Below, piece by piece: positions 52,987-61,632 of a stretch of DNA of 64,000 nt. Position 1 is the stretch's first letter, and each line of letters opens with the position of its first letter. The position numbers and the translations under genes are program-made. Under the pieces are notes generated by a model. The model searched no databases. It saw only the letters and a program-made list of their open reading frames with translations, and was not told the DNA's origin. This DNA comes from Flavobacterium aquaticum (GTDB taxonomy: Bacteria > Bacteroidota > Bacteroidia > Flavobacteriales > Flavobacteriaceae): contig NZ_QLMI01000001.1 of assembly GCF_003259835.1 (NCBI RefSeq), positions 1 to 64,000 on the forward strand, written 5' to 3'.

Positions 52987-54045
52987 TTACAAACTATTTA
53001 AAAATGCCAAAGTATCTATATTATCCGCATAATCCCAAAGTTTTGGTTGTTGGGTTTGCCCAAAAGAAACCGAATTTGGGATTAAGTTTTTTGAAACCAC
53101 GCATTGAATTTGTTCTGCATCAGCATTCAATCGAGTTGTTATTTCTTCTAAACTTTCATAGAATTCATAGAAAACTGAAGAAATAGGAGAAGAGTAACTC
53201 ACATCTTCTTTAATCGTTAAAAACTCATTATCCAATAATTGAAAATTACTCATTAAGAAAACGGCTTTGTTGTAATCGTAATTATTCGCATATTTTTCGT
53301 AGTGAATCACATCACGATATTCGTACATCGCTTTGAAGAAATTGTCAAAATTATAGCCTTTTGGAACAAAAAGTTTTGAAACATTTCGGCATCCTAAACC
53401 AAAATATCTAAAAATATCTTCTCCTAAACCCACTAAATCTTCATGCGATTCCGTTCCATCTAAAACGGCAACCGAATTTCTGTTTTTACGAATGATACTT
53501 GGCTTGTCTTTGAAATAATATTCGAAATAGCGCGCTGTATTATTGCTTCCAGTAGCAATTACGGCATCAAAACCTTCTAATTTGCCTTCTACAAAAGTTA
53601 TTTTTGAATTAAGTTTTGGTTCGACAGCAATCAAATATTTTGCTAAAAATTTCAATAAGTGTTGGTCATTTGAAGACGTTTTAACCAATACATCATGACC
53701 TGAAATCAATACCGAAAGAAAATCATGAAAACCCACTAACGGAATATTTCCTGCTAGAATTAATCCTACTTTCTTCGGTTCAATTTTTGAGAAATCATAG
53801 TTAGAAAGCCACTGATTTAGGTTGTCTTCGGTTAAGGCTTTTGCCCAAGATTGTACACTAAATTGTACTTGCTCAGGTGTGAACCAACCATTGTGTGATT
53901 GCGAAAGTTCAATCAAGTTGACAAAGTCATCAAAGAACAAATCGTTATGTAAAACCGATGCCGATTTAACGTTTCCATCTTCAGAAAATTGACGTAAGAA
54001 ATTCCCTAATTCAACAAAACTCGATTTTATTTCAATTTGTAACAT
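52987..54045 (-). CDS. Acyl-CoA reductase (LuxC-like)
   Basis: 352 residues of the aldehyde-dehydrogenase-like acyl-CoA reductase family. GLILAGNIPLVGFHDFLSVL, VLVKTSSNDQHLLKFLAKYL and VIATGSNNTARYFEYYF are nucleotide/substrate motifs, and the catalytic cysteine is likely in FGLGCRNVSKLFVP. It would reduce an acyl-CoA to an aldehyde. Divergent from a ferredoxin gene; this arrangement followed by serC-serA recurs in flavobacteria as far as I recall. Confidence 0.85.
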   Translation of the reverse strand: MLQIEIKSSFVELGNFLRQFSEDGNVKSASVLHNDLFFDDFVNLIELSQSHNGWFTPEQVQFSVQSWAKALTEDNLNQWLSNYDFSKIEPKKVGLILAGNIPLVGFHDFLSVLISGHDVLVKTSSNDQHLLKFLAKYLIAVEPKLNSKITFVEGKLEGFDAVIATGSNNTARYFEYYFKDKPSIIRKNRNSVAVLDGTESHEDLVGLGEDIFRYFGLGCRNVSKLFVPKGYNFDNFFKAMYEYRDVIHYEKYANNYDYNKAVFLMSNFQLLDNEFLTIKEDVSYSSPISSVFYEFYESLEEITTRLNADAEQIQCVVSKNLIPNSVSFGQTQQPKLWDYADNIDTLAFLNSL

Positions 54046-54052
54046 TTGTAAC

Positions 54053-54083
54053 TTGTTTATATTTAGTATACGTTGTATTTTTG
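54053..54083 (+). promoter_or_regulatory. Consensus promoter of the ferredoxin gene
   Basis: TTG (54053-54055), 20 nt, then TATTTTTG (54076-54083): a textbook Bacteroidota promoter. The start would be near 54090, giving a leader of about 94 nt. Confidence 0.75.
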
Positions 54084-54139
54084 CACAAAGATATGAAGTG
54101 AAAAGGCATTAGCCAAAAGTTTAAATTAATTAGAGTCTC

Positions 54140-54171
54140 AACTTTTAAACAATTAAACTTTTAAACAATTA
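54140..54171. repeat. Tandem 16-nt repeat in the ferredoxin leader
   Basis: AACTTTTAAACAATTA occurs twice without a gap, then a third partial AAC. It lies in the untranslated leader, ending about 11 nt before the ATG. Confidence 0.7.
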
Positions 54172-54182
54172 AACGTAAAGAA

Positions 54183-54533
54183 ATGGCAATTATAATAACA
54201 GACGAGTGTATCAACTGCGGGGCTTGCGAGCCAGAATGTCCAAATACAGCAATTTATGAAGGAGCAGATGATTGGAGATGGAAAGATGGTACAAAACTAA
54301 GTGGTAAAGTAATTTTACCAGACGGAACCGAAGTGGATTCTGATGCGGCTCAAACGCCAATTTCAGATGATATCTATTACATTGTGCCAGGAAAATGTAC
54401 CGAGTGTAAAGGTTTCCACGAAGAGCCACAATGTGCTGCTGTTTGTCCGGTAGATTGTTGTGTTCCTGATGATAATCATGTAGAAAGTGAAGAAACATTG
54501 TTAAACAGACAATCGTTTTTACACAACGAATAA
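54183..54533 (+). CDS. 2[4Fe-4S] ferredoxin
   Basis: 116 residues. The first cluster ligands are in [14 protein letters not shown] and the second set in GKCTECKGF and [10 protein letters not shown]. Between them is a roughly 50-residue insertion ([20 protein letters not shown]), which gives the 4Fe-4S dicluster form common in Bacteroidota. Likely an electron carrier, for instance for the divergent acyl-CoA reductase or a 2-oxoacid oxidoreductase. Confidence 0.93.
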   Translation: MAIIITDECINCGACEPECPNTAIYEGADDWRWKDGTKLSGKVILPDGTEVDSDAAQTPISDDIYYIVPGKCTECKGFHEEPQCAAVCPVDCCVPDDNHVESEETLLNRQSFLHNE

Positions 54534-54554
54534 TTATTTTTTTTTAAAGATAGT

Positions 54555-54589
54555 AAAAAGAGAATTTTCATTTAGAAAGTTCTCTTTTT
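54555..54589 (+). terminator. Terminator of the ferredoxin gene
   Basis: AAAAAGAGAA and TTCTCTTTTT form the stem, with TTTC/GAAA pairing inside, followed by T. Confidence 0.75.
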
Positions 54590-54672
54590 TGTTTTTTAAT
54601 GGTTTAGAAACTTCATTCAAAAAGTGTTTTGTAATTAATTTTTTGCTATATTTGATTGATAATCGGTAATTT

Positions 54673-55872
54673 ATGATAAAAAAACTTACTTTTTTATTAT
54701 GGTTTTTTACTTCTGCCGTCTTTTCGCAAAATCTCGAATTTACGATAATTGTGAAAGATTTTGATACCGATTTACCTATTGATGAGGTGACCATCACTGC
54801 TCTCAAAACCCGTCAAGGTTTTTTAACCAATAAAGATGGAAAAGCAATTGTAAGTCTTTCCAGATCTTCTGATTTAGAATTGGTGCATTCTTCCTACAAA
54901 AAGATGATTGTAAAATTTTCCACTTTAGATAAAAAGGAAAATGTAGTGTATATGGAACCTAATACACAGCAATTGGAAGAGTACATCATCACAAAAGATC
55001 ATCCTCAACAAATTTTAAAACGGATTATTGAAAATTCTAAAGATAAAATCACCATTCCTATAAGTTTGAAAGTCTATTTGCACGAATTTTATAAACGCGA
55101 TAATGAGATTATTTTTTTTAACGATGGTTTAATTAATTTTCAAATTTTAGGAAATGAAAAGAATATAAAAACCGATATTTTAGTAGAACAAAATCGTGCC
55201 GTTGGTGTTTTAGATGGCGATATCGACCCCAATATATTAGGTTATGATTTGAATAATATCATCGAAAATTATTACCAATTCAAATATTTAGACGAAGTAT
55301 TGGATTCTAAAGCAAAGAAAACTTATGATTTTTCGGTAAAAACCTATCCATCTAACGAAGATTATTTGGTAATTAAAATTGTTCCTTTGCCTGAATCCAA
55401 AGGAATTTTGTCTGATTTTATGGTGGTGTATGATAGCAATAAAAAGTTGATAATCGAAGTTAGTTCGTATGTAACTCCAGACCGACTTCAAACATATAAA
55501 GAAAGCATGTTTGCTTCGAGAAAAGTTTATAAATTAGAATTTAAAAACACATTCAGACAAGATGGAAATTACTACTATTTAGCTAATTCTAAAGAAGTTA
55601 TTGGTTTTGAAAAACGTTATAAAAATAAAGAGCGACGAATAGAAGTCAAGAATCACATGGTAATTACTGATTTCAATAAAAAAACCTTTGAATACAGCGA
55701 CAAAAATGTTTTTAAAGGCAAATCTCTTATCAATAAAAGAACCACTTTTTTTACGGATTATTGGGATTTTGAATCGGGTTTTGTCTCTACTGCCGAAGAA
55801 AAAGCAATTATTGAAAAATTAGGAAAAGGCGACGAAGAAATCCAAAACGAAGTTGAAAATCCGAAAGAGTAA
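54673..55872 (+). CDS. Exported carboxypeptidase-regulatory-like domain protein
   Basis: 399 residues with a signal peptide (MIKKLTFLLWFFTSAVFSQ). Residues about 22-100 look like a CarboxypepD_reg-like beta sandwich (FTIIVKDFDTDLPIDEVTIT and then LTNKDGKAIVSLS), as found at the start of many Bacteroidota surface proteins. The remaining 300 residues (QQILKRIIENSKDKITIPIS, YKFKYLD-type strands) match a group of uncharacterised outer-envelope proteins. There is no TonB box or porin domain. Function unknown. Confidence 0.75.
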   Translation: MIKKLTFLLWFFTSAVFSQNLEFTIIVKDFDTDLPIDEVTITALKTRQGFLTNKDGKAIVSLSRSSDLELVHSSYKKMIVKFSTLDKKENVVYMEPNTQQLEEYIITKDHPQQILKRIIENSKDKITIPISLKVYLHEFYKRDNEIIFFNDGLINFQILGNEKNIKTDILVEQNRAVGVLDGDIDPNILGYDLNNIIENYYQFKYLDEVLDSKAKKTYDFSVKTYPSNEDYLVIKIVPLPESKGILSDFMVVYDSNKKLIIEVSSYVTPDRLQTYKESMFASRKVYKLEFKNTFRQDGNYYYLANSKEVIGFEKRYKNKERRIEVKNHMVITDFNKKTFEYSDKNVFKGKSLINKRTTFFTDYWDFESGFVSTAEEKAIIEKLGKGDEEIQNEVENPKE

Positions 55873-55901
55873 CTACTTCATCAACTCCTTTTATTTAATA
55901 C

Positions 55902-55932
55902 TTTGATACTAATTAGGATTAGAGTATATTTG
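55902..55932 (+). promoter_or_regulatory. Consensus promoter of ychF
   Basis: TTTG (55902-55905), 19 nt, then TATATTTG (55925-55932): both boxes and spacing fit the Bacteroidota consensus. Confidence 0.75.
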
Positions 55933-55969
55933 CGCACTTTTAAAATAATATTAACTAGTAATTTAAAGT

Positions 55970-55989
55970 CCCCTTTGGGGATTTAGGGG
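55970..55989 (+). repeat. GGGG/CCCC leader hairpin before ychF
   Basis: CCCC-TTT-GGGG, then ATTTA and a second GGGG, 3-22 nt before the ATG. Either G run could pair with the C run, so two alternative hairpins are possible near the start codon. It resembles recurrent short intergenic sequence. Confidence 0.45.
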
Positions 55990-55992
55990 CTT

Positions 55993-57087
55993 ATGAAAGC
56001 AGGAATTGTAGGATTGCCAAATGTTGGAAAATCAACTTTATTTAATTGTTTGTCAAACGCAAAAGCGCAAAGTGCTAACTTTCCGTTTTGTACTATAGAA
56101 CCTAATATTGGAGTAGTAAACGTTCCAGATCCACGTATTGCTCGTTTAGAGGAATTGGTAAAACCAGAGCGTGTTCAAATGGCAACAGTAGATATCGTAG
56201 ATATTGCAGGATTGGTAAAAGGAGCAAGTAAAGGAGAAGGTTTAGGAAATCAATTCTTAGGAAATATTAGAGAATGTAATGCAATTATTCACGTTTTACG
56301 TTGTTTTGATAACGACAATATCGTACACGTTGATGGTAATGTAAATCCAATTCGCGATAAAGAAACAATCGATATCGAATTGCAATTGAAAGACTTGGAA
56401 ACAGTTGAAAAACGTTTGGAGAAAACCAATCGTGCAGCAAAAACTGGCAACAAAGAAGCACAAGCTGAAAAAGCGTTGTTAGATAGAATTCGTGAAACTT
56501 TATTAGCGGGTAAATCAGCTCGTACGGTAGTTCCTCAAAATCAAGATGAGGTGGATATGATGGAAGAATTCCAATTAATCACTACAAAACCAGTTTTATA
56601 TGTTTGTAACGTTGACGAAGCTTCGGCAGTAAACGGAAACAAATATGTAGACCAAGTTCGTGAATTAGTTAAAGATGAAAATGCAGAAGTAATCATTCTT
56701 TCAGTAGGAGCAGAAGCCGATATTACCGAATTAGAAAGCTACGAAGAACGTCAAGTTTTCTTAGAAGATATGGGATTAACAGAGCCAGGTTCGGCAGTGT
56801 TAATTCGTGCAGCTTACAAATTATTAAAATTGCAAACGTATTTCACGGCAGGTGTTAAAGAAGTTCGTGCTTGGACAATCAACATCGGCGATACAGCACC
56901 AAAAGCAGCTGGAGTAATTCATACGGATTTCGAAAAAGGATTCATCCGTGCAGAAGTAATCGCATTCGAAGATTTCTCCAACTACGGTTCAGAAGCAAAA
57001 GTAAAAGAAGCTGGGAAATTAAGAGTAGAAGGAAAAGAATACATTGTAAAAGATGGTGATGTAATGCATTTCCGTTTTAATGTGTAA
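55993..57087 (+). CDS. ychF: Redox-regulated ATPase YchF
   Basis: 364 residues. Walker A is GLPNVGKST (7-15), followed by SAQSANFPFCTIEPNIGVV, VDIAGLVKGASKGEGLGNQF (G3) and the NVDE motif (YVCNVDEAS) that makes the family prefer ATP to GTP. The TGS domain at the C-terminus (FTAGVKEVRAWTINIGDTAP) is intact. YchF/OLA1 is a universal ribosome-linked P-loop protein tied to stress response. Confidence 0.96.
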   Translation: MKAGIVGLPNVGKSTLFNCLSNAKAQSANFPFCTIEPNIGVVNVPDPRIARLEELVKPERVQMATVDIVDIAGLVKGASKGEGLGNQFLGNIRECNAIIHVLRCFDNDNIVHVDGNVNPIRDKETIDIELQLKDLETVEKRLEKTNRAAKTGNKEAQAEKALLDRIRETLLAGKSARTVVPQNQDEVDMMEEFQLITTKPVLYVCNVDEASAVNGNKYVDQVRELVKDENAEVIILSVGAEADITELESYEERQVFLEDMGLTEPGSAVLIRAAYKLLKLQTYFTAGVKEVRAWTINIGDTAPKAAGVIHTDFEKGFIRAEVIAFEDFSNYGSEAKVKEAGKLRVEGKEYIVKDGDVMHFRFNV

Positions 57088-57125
57088 TTTCTGATAAGAT
57101 AGAGAACAGAATATAGAAAATAAGC

Positions 57126-57156
57126 AAAACCGTTGATGTAATTCAGCGGTTTTTTT
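57126..57156 (+). terminator. Terminator of ychF
   Basis: AAAACCG-T-TGA and TCA-G-CGGTTTT pair (one wobble) and are followed by a run of T. Confidence 0.8.
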
Positions 57157-57196
57157 GTGGCACAACATTTGCATTGGCAAAACAAAACAAACTATC

Positions 57197-57862
57197 ATGA
57201 AAAAATATCTTATTCTAGCCGCATTTGCTTTGGCTATGGTTTCCTGTAAAGATCATGGATTGAACAACAGTTTTATTTATTTTTCTGAAGCCCAACCCAC
57301 AAATGTGGATGAAATAACAGCATTTCCAAAGAAGTTTGTTCGAACCTATACAATGGATTATTCCCATCGTTTGGTAGTGGAGCCAAAATGCGCTTATATC
57401 AAAGAAATTGAAACTATAACCGCTTTAAAATCTGAATTGGATTCTATTCCAGAATTAGAATTTCGAAACAATCAAGTTTTCGATAAATCCGAAAATAAAC
57501 CATATAAAACCTTTATAAAAGGCGATACAATTGCGTTTGAAATCGAACGTTTGGATACTATTTTTTCTTTTTCCGAAAACGAAATCGCTAAACAGTATAA
57601 ATCCTCATTGGTTTTAAATAAAGAAGTTGATGGAAAGTACCAAACCAGTATTTTGAAATTGTCCACTATTGGAGCAAAACACATTCAACTTGGAACCAAA
57701 AAAGATTTTACCAAATTAAATTCCGAACTTAAAATTCCATTTGTAGCTGAAATGAAAGAAAACGACACGCTTCACGTTCTTCTAACACCATCACGTGCCG
57801 ATTTTAGAAAATTACTTCGTTTAGATGGTTTTGAATATGCAACTATTTATTTGATGAAATAA
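57197..57862 (+). CDS. Lipoprotein of unknown function
   Basis: 221 residues from the ATG giving MKKYLILAAFALAMVSCKDH; an upstream in-frame ATG at 57155 would lie in the terminator and is rejected. C17 is the lipidated cysteine. The mature protein is alpha/beta with no domain I recognise (EITAFPKKFVRTYTMDYSHR, SRADFRKLLRLDGFEYATI). Followed after 6 nt by the DUF2459 gene. Confidence 0.75.
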   Translation: MKKYLILAAFALAMVSCKDHGLNNSFIYFSEAQPTNVDEITAFPKKFVRTYTMDYSHRLVVEPKCAYIKEIETITALKSELDSIPELEFRNNQVFDKSENKPYKTFIKGDTIAFEIERLDTIFSFSENEIAKQYKSSLVLNKEVDGKYQTSILKLSTIGAKHIQLGTKKDFTKLNSELKIPFVAEMKENDTLHVLLTPSRADFRKLLRLDGFEYATIYLMK

Positions 57863-57868
57863 TATATT

Positions 57869-58540
57869 ATGAAAACCATCAAAAAACTACTAAAGTATTT
57901 CGCAATTTTCATTCTATCATTATTTGCGTATTTGTTAATCGTAACCTTATTGTCATTTGTTTCTGTAAATGAAGATGTTGCTGAAAATCATGGGGAAATT
58001 CCAATTTACATTCTAACAAACGGAGTTCATACCGATATTGTTTTACCAATAAAAAACGATTATCACGATTGGTCAACCCAACTCAAATTTGAACATACCA
58101 AATCAAAAGACACTACGTATCAATATGTGGCTTTAGGTTGGGGCGACAAAGGTTTTTATTTAGAAACGCCCACTTGGGCTGACTTAAAAGCAAGTACAGC
58201 TATAAAAGCAGCTTCAGGTTTGAGCACATCGGCTATGCATGTGACGTTTTATAAACATTTGAAAGAGAACCAATCTTGTAAAAAGCTTCAAGTTTCGTTA
58301 GAAAATTACAAAAAGTTAATTGCGTTTATTAATGAATCTTTCCAAACAAAATCAGGTGAATTTCTAAAAATAGAAACCAATGCCGTTTACGGAAAACACG
58401 ATGTTTTTTACGAAGCCAACGGAAGTTATTCGCTTTTTTACACCTGCAATTCTTGGGCAAATCAAGTCTTAAAATCAGCGAATCAAAAAGCCGCCCTTTG
58501 GACAATTTCGGATAGTGGGATTTTTAGGCATTATGAATAA
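57869..58540 (+). CDS. TIGR02117/DUF2459 family protein
   Basis: 223 residues with one N-terminal membrane anchor (LLKYFAIFILSLFAYLLIVT). The outside domain has the DUF2459 (TIGR02117) signatures: ILTNGVHTDIVLPI, ALGWGDKGFYLETPTWADLK and FYTCNSWANQVLK. The conserved H, C and N suggest a cysteine-peptidase-like fold, but no activity is established for the family. Probably co-transcribed with the lipoprotein gene 6 nt upstream. Confidence 0.85.
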   Translation: MKTIKKLLKYFAIFILSLFAYLLIVTLLSFVSVNEDVAENHGEIPIYILTNGVHTDIVLPIKNDYHDWSTQLKFEHTKSKDTTYQYVALGWGDKGFYLETPTWADLKASTAIKAASGLSTSAMHVTFYKHLKENQSCKKLQVSLENYKKLIAFINESFQTKSGEFLKIETNAVYGKHDVFYEANGSYSLFYTCNSWANQVLKSANQKAALWTISDSGIFRHYE

Positions 58541-58561
58541 CAGATTGATTATTTTTACAAA

Positions 58562-59135
58562 ATGAAATTATTTTTATTTGCTCTGATTCCAATAATACTT
58601 TTTGGGACTAAAAAAGATTTAGTTCAGAATAATAAATTCAACAATCATAAAGTTACAGATACAATTAAAGATGTTGATACACTTTTGATTGGAGATTTGA
58701 ATTCAGATAAAATTCCAGATACAATTTTCCGATTTTATCCTCAAATGATAAATGCAACAGAAGATTATGACGGAGATTGTGTAAATAACGCTTGTGATGT
58801 TACGTTTAAGTTTTCGTTCACAGACAAGCAAATTGTAATATACAATGCAATTGGTGCTGGTTGAGAATTTAGGTGACATTAATAAAGATGGATTTTGTGA
58901 GTTTGCAATTTTCCCACACTGGTACATCGGTTGTTGGGGGAAGATTCAATATTTTACTTTCAAAAATAATGAATGGAAAAATTTCGGTTTTGCTCGTGCA
59001 AATATTTGTGAAGAAGTGACTTTTGAAAAACATGTAAAGGTAATTTCTACAAAGAAAATCAAAGTTATGGAGGTGTATCCTAATAAGGATTATTCTGAAA
59101 TGCTACAAAGATATAAAACTCTAAAATTGGATTAA
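58562..59135 (+). pseudogene. Frameshifted gene of unknown function
   Basis: Two frames meet here. The first runs from 58562 and stops at TGA (58862-58864) after IYNAIGAG. The second covers the rest from 58845, continuing ENLGDINKDGFCEFAIFPHW. Dropping one T at 58861-58862 joins them into GAGENLGDINKDG in a protein of about 190 residues, with NxDxxxD-like repeats (GDLNSDKIPD and GDINKDGF) that resemble FG-GAP/calcium loops. The join restores a natural sequence, so a one-base insertion is likely, either a real mutation or a sequence error. Confidence 0.75.
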
Positions 59136-59259
59136 TTTTTATCTTTTCTCTTTCCTCTTTTCTCTATCTTCTTAACCGTATTTTGTCAATAACTTATCGG
59201 TTTTTCGCTTCTAAACTTTGGAGATAAATGCTATATTGCACAAAATCCAAAATCTGTCT

Positions 59260-61116
59260 ATGTTAGAGCAAAATCAATATACCGAAGACAATATACGTTC
59301 GCTCGATTGGAAAGAGCACATTCGTATGCGTCCGGGTATGTATATCGGAAAATTAGGTGACGGTTCATCGCCTGATGATGGTATTTACATTCTGTTAAAA
59401 GAAGTTATGGACAACTGTATCGATGAATTCGTTATGGGTGCCGGAAAAACCATTGAAGTTACTATCAAAGATAAATTGGTAACCGTTCGCGATTATGGTC
59501 GTGGCATTCCGTTAGGAAAAGTCGTTGATGTAGTTTCCAAAATGAACACAGGAGGAAAATACGATTCTAAAGCCTTCAAGAAATCCGTAGGTTTAAATGG
59601 TGTTGGTACGAAAGCAGTAAATGCTCTTTCGAATTACTTCCGAGTAGAATCGGTTCGTGATAACCAACAAAAAGCAGCGGAATTCTCAGCCGGAAATCTT
59701 ACACTGGAAGAAGATATTCAAGAAACTACAAAGCGAAAAGGAACCAAAGTTTCTTTCGTTGCCGATGATACCATTTTCAAAAACTACAAATACCGAAACG
59801 AGTACATCATCAAAATGCTTAAGAACTATTGTTATTTAAATCGTGGTTTAACGATTTATTACAATGGAGAAAAATACGTTTCGGACTATGGATTGAAAGA
59901 TTTATTGGAAGAAAATATTTCGGCTGAAGATATGGTTTATCCAATCATTCACTTGGAAGGAGACGATATCGAAGTCGCTATTACACATAGTAAATCTCAA
60001 TATTCTGAAGAGTATCATTCGTTCGTTAACGGACAAAACACCACGCAAGGAGGAACGCATCTAGGTGCTTTCCGTGAAGCGATTGTAAAAACCATCAAAG
60101 AATTTTACAACAAACCTTTCGAAGCTTCGGATATTCGTAAATCGATTGTTTCAGCGGTTTCGGTGAAAGTGGAAGAACCCGTATTCGAATCACAAACGAA
60201 AACCAAATTAGGCTCAACCGATATTGGTCCAAATGGTCCATCAGTTCGTACGTTCGTAAATGATTTTATCAAAACGAATTTAGACAACTTCTTACATAAA
60301 AATCCAGAAGTAGCTGATGCGCTATTGCGTAAAATTTTACAAGCGGAGCGCGAACGTAAAGAGCTTTCAGGTATACGAAAATTAGCCAAAGAACGTGCTA
60401 AAAAAGCAAGTTTGCACAATAAAAAATTACGCGATTGTCGTGTGCATTTAACCGATGCTAAAAATCCAAGAAGTTTAGAAAGTACGCTTTTCATTACCGA
60501 GGGAGATTCGGCTTCGGGTTCGATAACTAAGAGTCGCGATGTGAATACGCAAGCGGTTTTCAGTTTACGAGGTAAGCCTTTAAATTCTTACGGAATGACG
60601 AAAAAAATCGTATACGAAAACGAAGAATTCAATTTATTACAAGCGGCATTAGATATTGAAGAATCGATGGAAGATTTGCGCTACAACAACATTGTAATCG
60701 CCACCGATGCCGACGTGGATGGTATGCACATTCGCTTGTTATTGATTACGTTTTTCTTGCAGTTTTTTCCTGAGTTGATTAAAGACGGACACTTGTACAT
60801 TTTACAAACGCCATTATTCCGTGTGCGAAACAAAAAAGAAACGATTTATTGCTACAGCGAAGAAGAGCGCGTTAACGCCATCGAAAAACTAAAACCAAAA
60901 CCAGAAATCACCCGATTCAAAGGATTAGGGGAAATTTCGCCAGATGAGTTTAAGCATTTTATCGGGCAAGACATTCGCTTAGATCCGGTCATGTTAGATA
61001 AAGCCACTACGATTGAAACCTTGTTAGAATTCTACATGGGTAAAAACACCCCAGACCGACAAGAGTTCATCATCAACAATTTGAAAGTGGAGTTGGATGT
61101 GGTAGAGAAGAATTAG
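59260..61116 (+). CDS. parE: DNA topoisomerase IV subunit B
   Basis: 618 residues from [20 protein letters not shown]; an upstream TTG reading adds 14 residues of non-conserved sequence. GHKL ATPase motifs are [24 protein letters not shown] and [16 protein letters not shown]. The TOPRIM domain has ITEGDSASG and [12 protein letters not shown]. Length and the nearby parC identify topoisomerase IV rather than gyrase. It decatenates daughter chromosomes. Confidence 0.94.
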   Translation: MLEQNQYTEDNIRSLDWKEHIRMRPGMYIGKLGDGSSPDDGIYILLKEVMDNCIDEFVMGAGKTIEVTIKDKLVTVRDYGRGIPLGKVVDVVSKMNTGGKYDSKAFKKSVGLNGVGTKAVNALSNYFRVESVRDNQQKAAEFSAGNLTLEEDIQETTKRKGTKVSFVADDTIFKNYKYRNEYIIKMLKNYCYLNRGLTIYYNGEKYVSDYGLKDLLEENISAEDMVYPIIHLEGDDIEVAITHSKSQYSEEYHSFVNGQNTTQGGTHLGAFREAIVKTIKEFYNKPFEASDIRKSIVSAVSVKVEEPVFESQTKTKLGSTDIGPNGPSVRTFVNDFIKTNLDNFLHKNPEVADALLRKILQAERERKELSGIRKLAKERAKKASLHNKKLRDCRVHLTDAKNPRSLESTLFITEGDSASGSITKSRDVNTQAVFSLRGKPLNSYGMTKKIVYENEEFNLLQAALDIEESMEDLRYNNIVIATDADVDGMHIRLLLITFFLQFFPELIKDGHLYILQTPLFRVRNKKETIYCYSEEERVNAIEKLKPKPEITRFKGLGEISPDEFKHFIGQDIRLDPVMLDKATTIETLLEFYMGKNTPDRQEFIINNLKVELDVVEKN

Positions 61117-61119
61117 GTA

Positions 61120-61623
61120 ATGATAAGATATAAATCATACATATATTCTGGTATTGGAATTCCATTTGTAGCGCTTTTGGTCTCTATATTGTTTTATTTT
61201 ATTGCTATTACATTTTTTGTAGATTGGGTTTCATGGATGGTGATAAGTTTTGGAATAGCACTTTTTGTTTATAGTTTTAAATGGATAAATAATGAAATGT
61301 TTGATATTTATTTTAAAGAGAATGAAATAGAAATCAAATATGTTTACAGAAAGAAAATACAAATTATCAATTATCAAGATTTAATAAAATATACATTTAT
61401 TGAAACATCTAAGAGTTCTAATAATTCGTTTAAAACAAAAGATTTTCATTTTGTCTTTAATAGAGTAGTAGCTAATAATCATTTTATTGAGTTTTATAAA
61501 TTTTTAAAATCAAAAAACGAAAATTTAGAAATTGAAATTTTTCCATTAAGCTCTAATTTAGAATATTTAAGACAACAAGAATTTGGACTTAGTTATAGAA
61601 AAATATTAAAAGAAACATTATAA
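61120..61623 (+). CDS. Small membrane protein of unknown function between parE and parC
   Basis: 167 residues. Two adjacent membrane helices (about 9-30 and 35-52) are followed by a soluble part with alternating strands (IYFKENEIEIKYVYRKKIQI and IEFYKFLKSKNENLEIEIFP), perhaps PH-like. It starts 3 nt after parE and ends 9 nt before parC. It is visibly more AT-rich than either. It is likely a late insertion that kept the operon open. Confidence 0.7.
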   Translation: MIRYKSYIYSGIGIPFVALLVSILFYFIAITFFVDWVSWMVISFGIALFVYSFKWINNEMFDIYFKENEIEIKYVYRKKIQIINYQDLIKYTFIETSKSSNNSFKTKDFHFVFNRVVANNHFIEFYKFLKSKNENLEIEIFPLSSNLEYLRQQEFGLSYRKILKETL

Positions 61624-61632
61624 TTCATCGTA

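Noticed and set aside
54534..54806. Open frame of 90 codons opposite the ferredoxin terminator and the next gene
   Set aside because: It runs antisense through the terminator and the start of the carboxypeptidase-regulatory-like gene, has no family resemblance and low-complexity lysine-rich composition.
60121..60134. GAAGCTTCG palindrome in parE, and a similar one near 56627 in ychF
   Set aside because: They lack the outer CCC/GGG arms and encode conserved residues (EAS) of the family, so they are ordinary codons rather than copies of the inserted palindrome.
60105..60494. 129-codon open frame antisense to parE
   Set aside because: It is a shadow of the conserved parE coding sequence.
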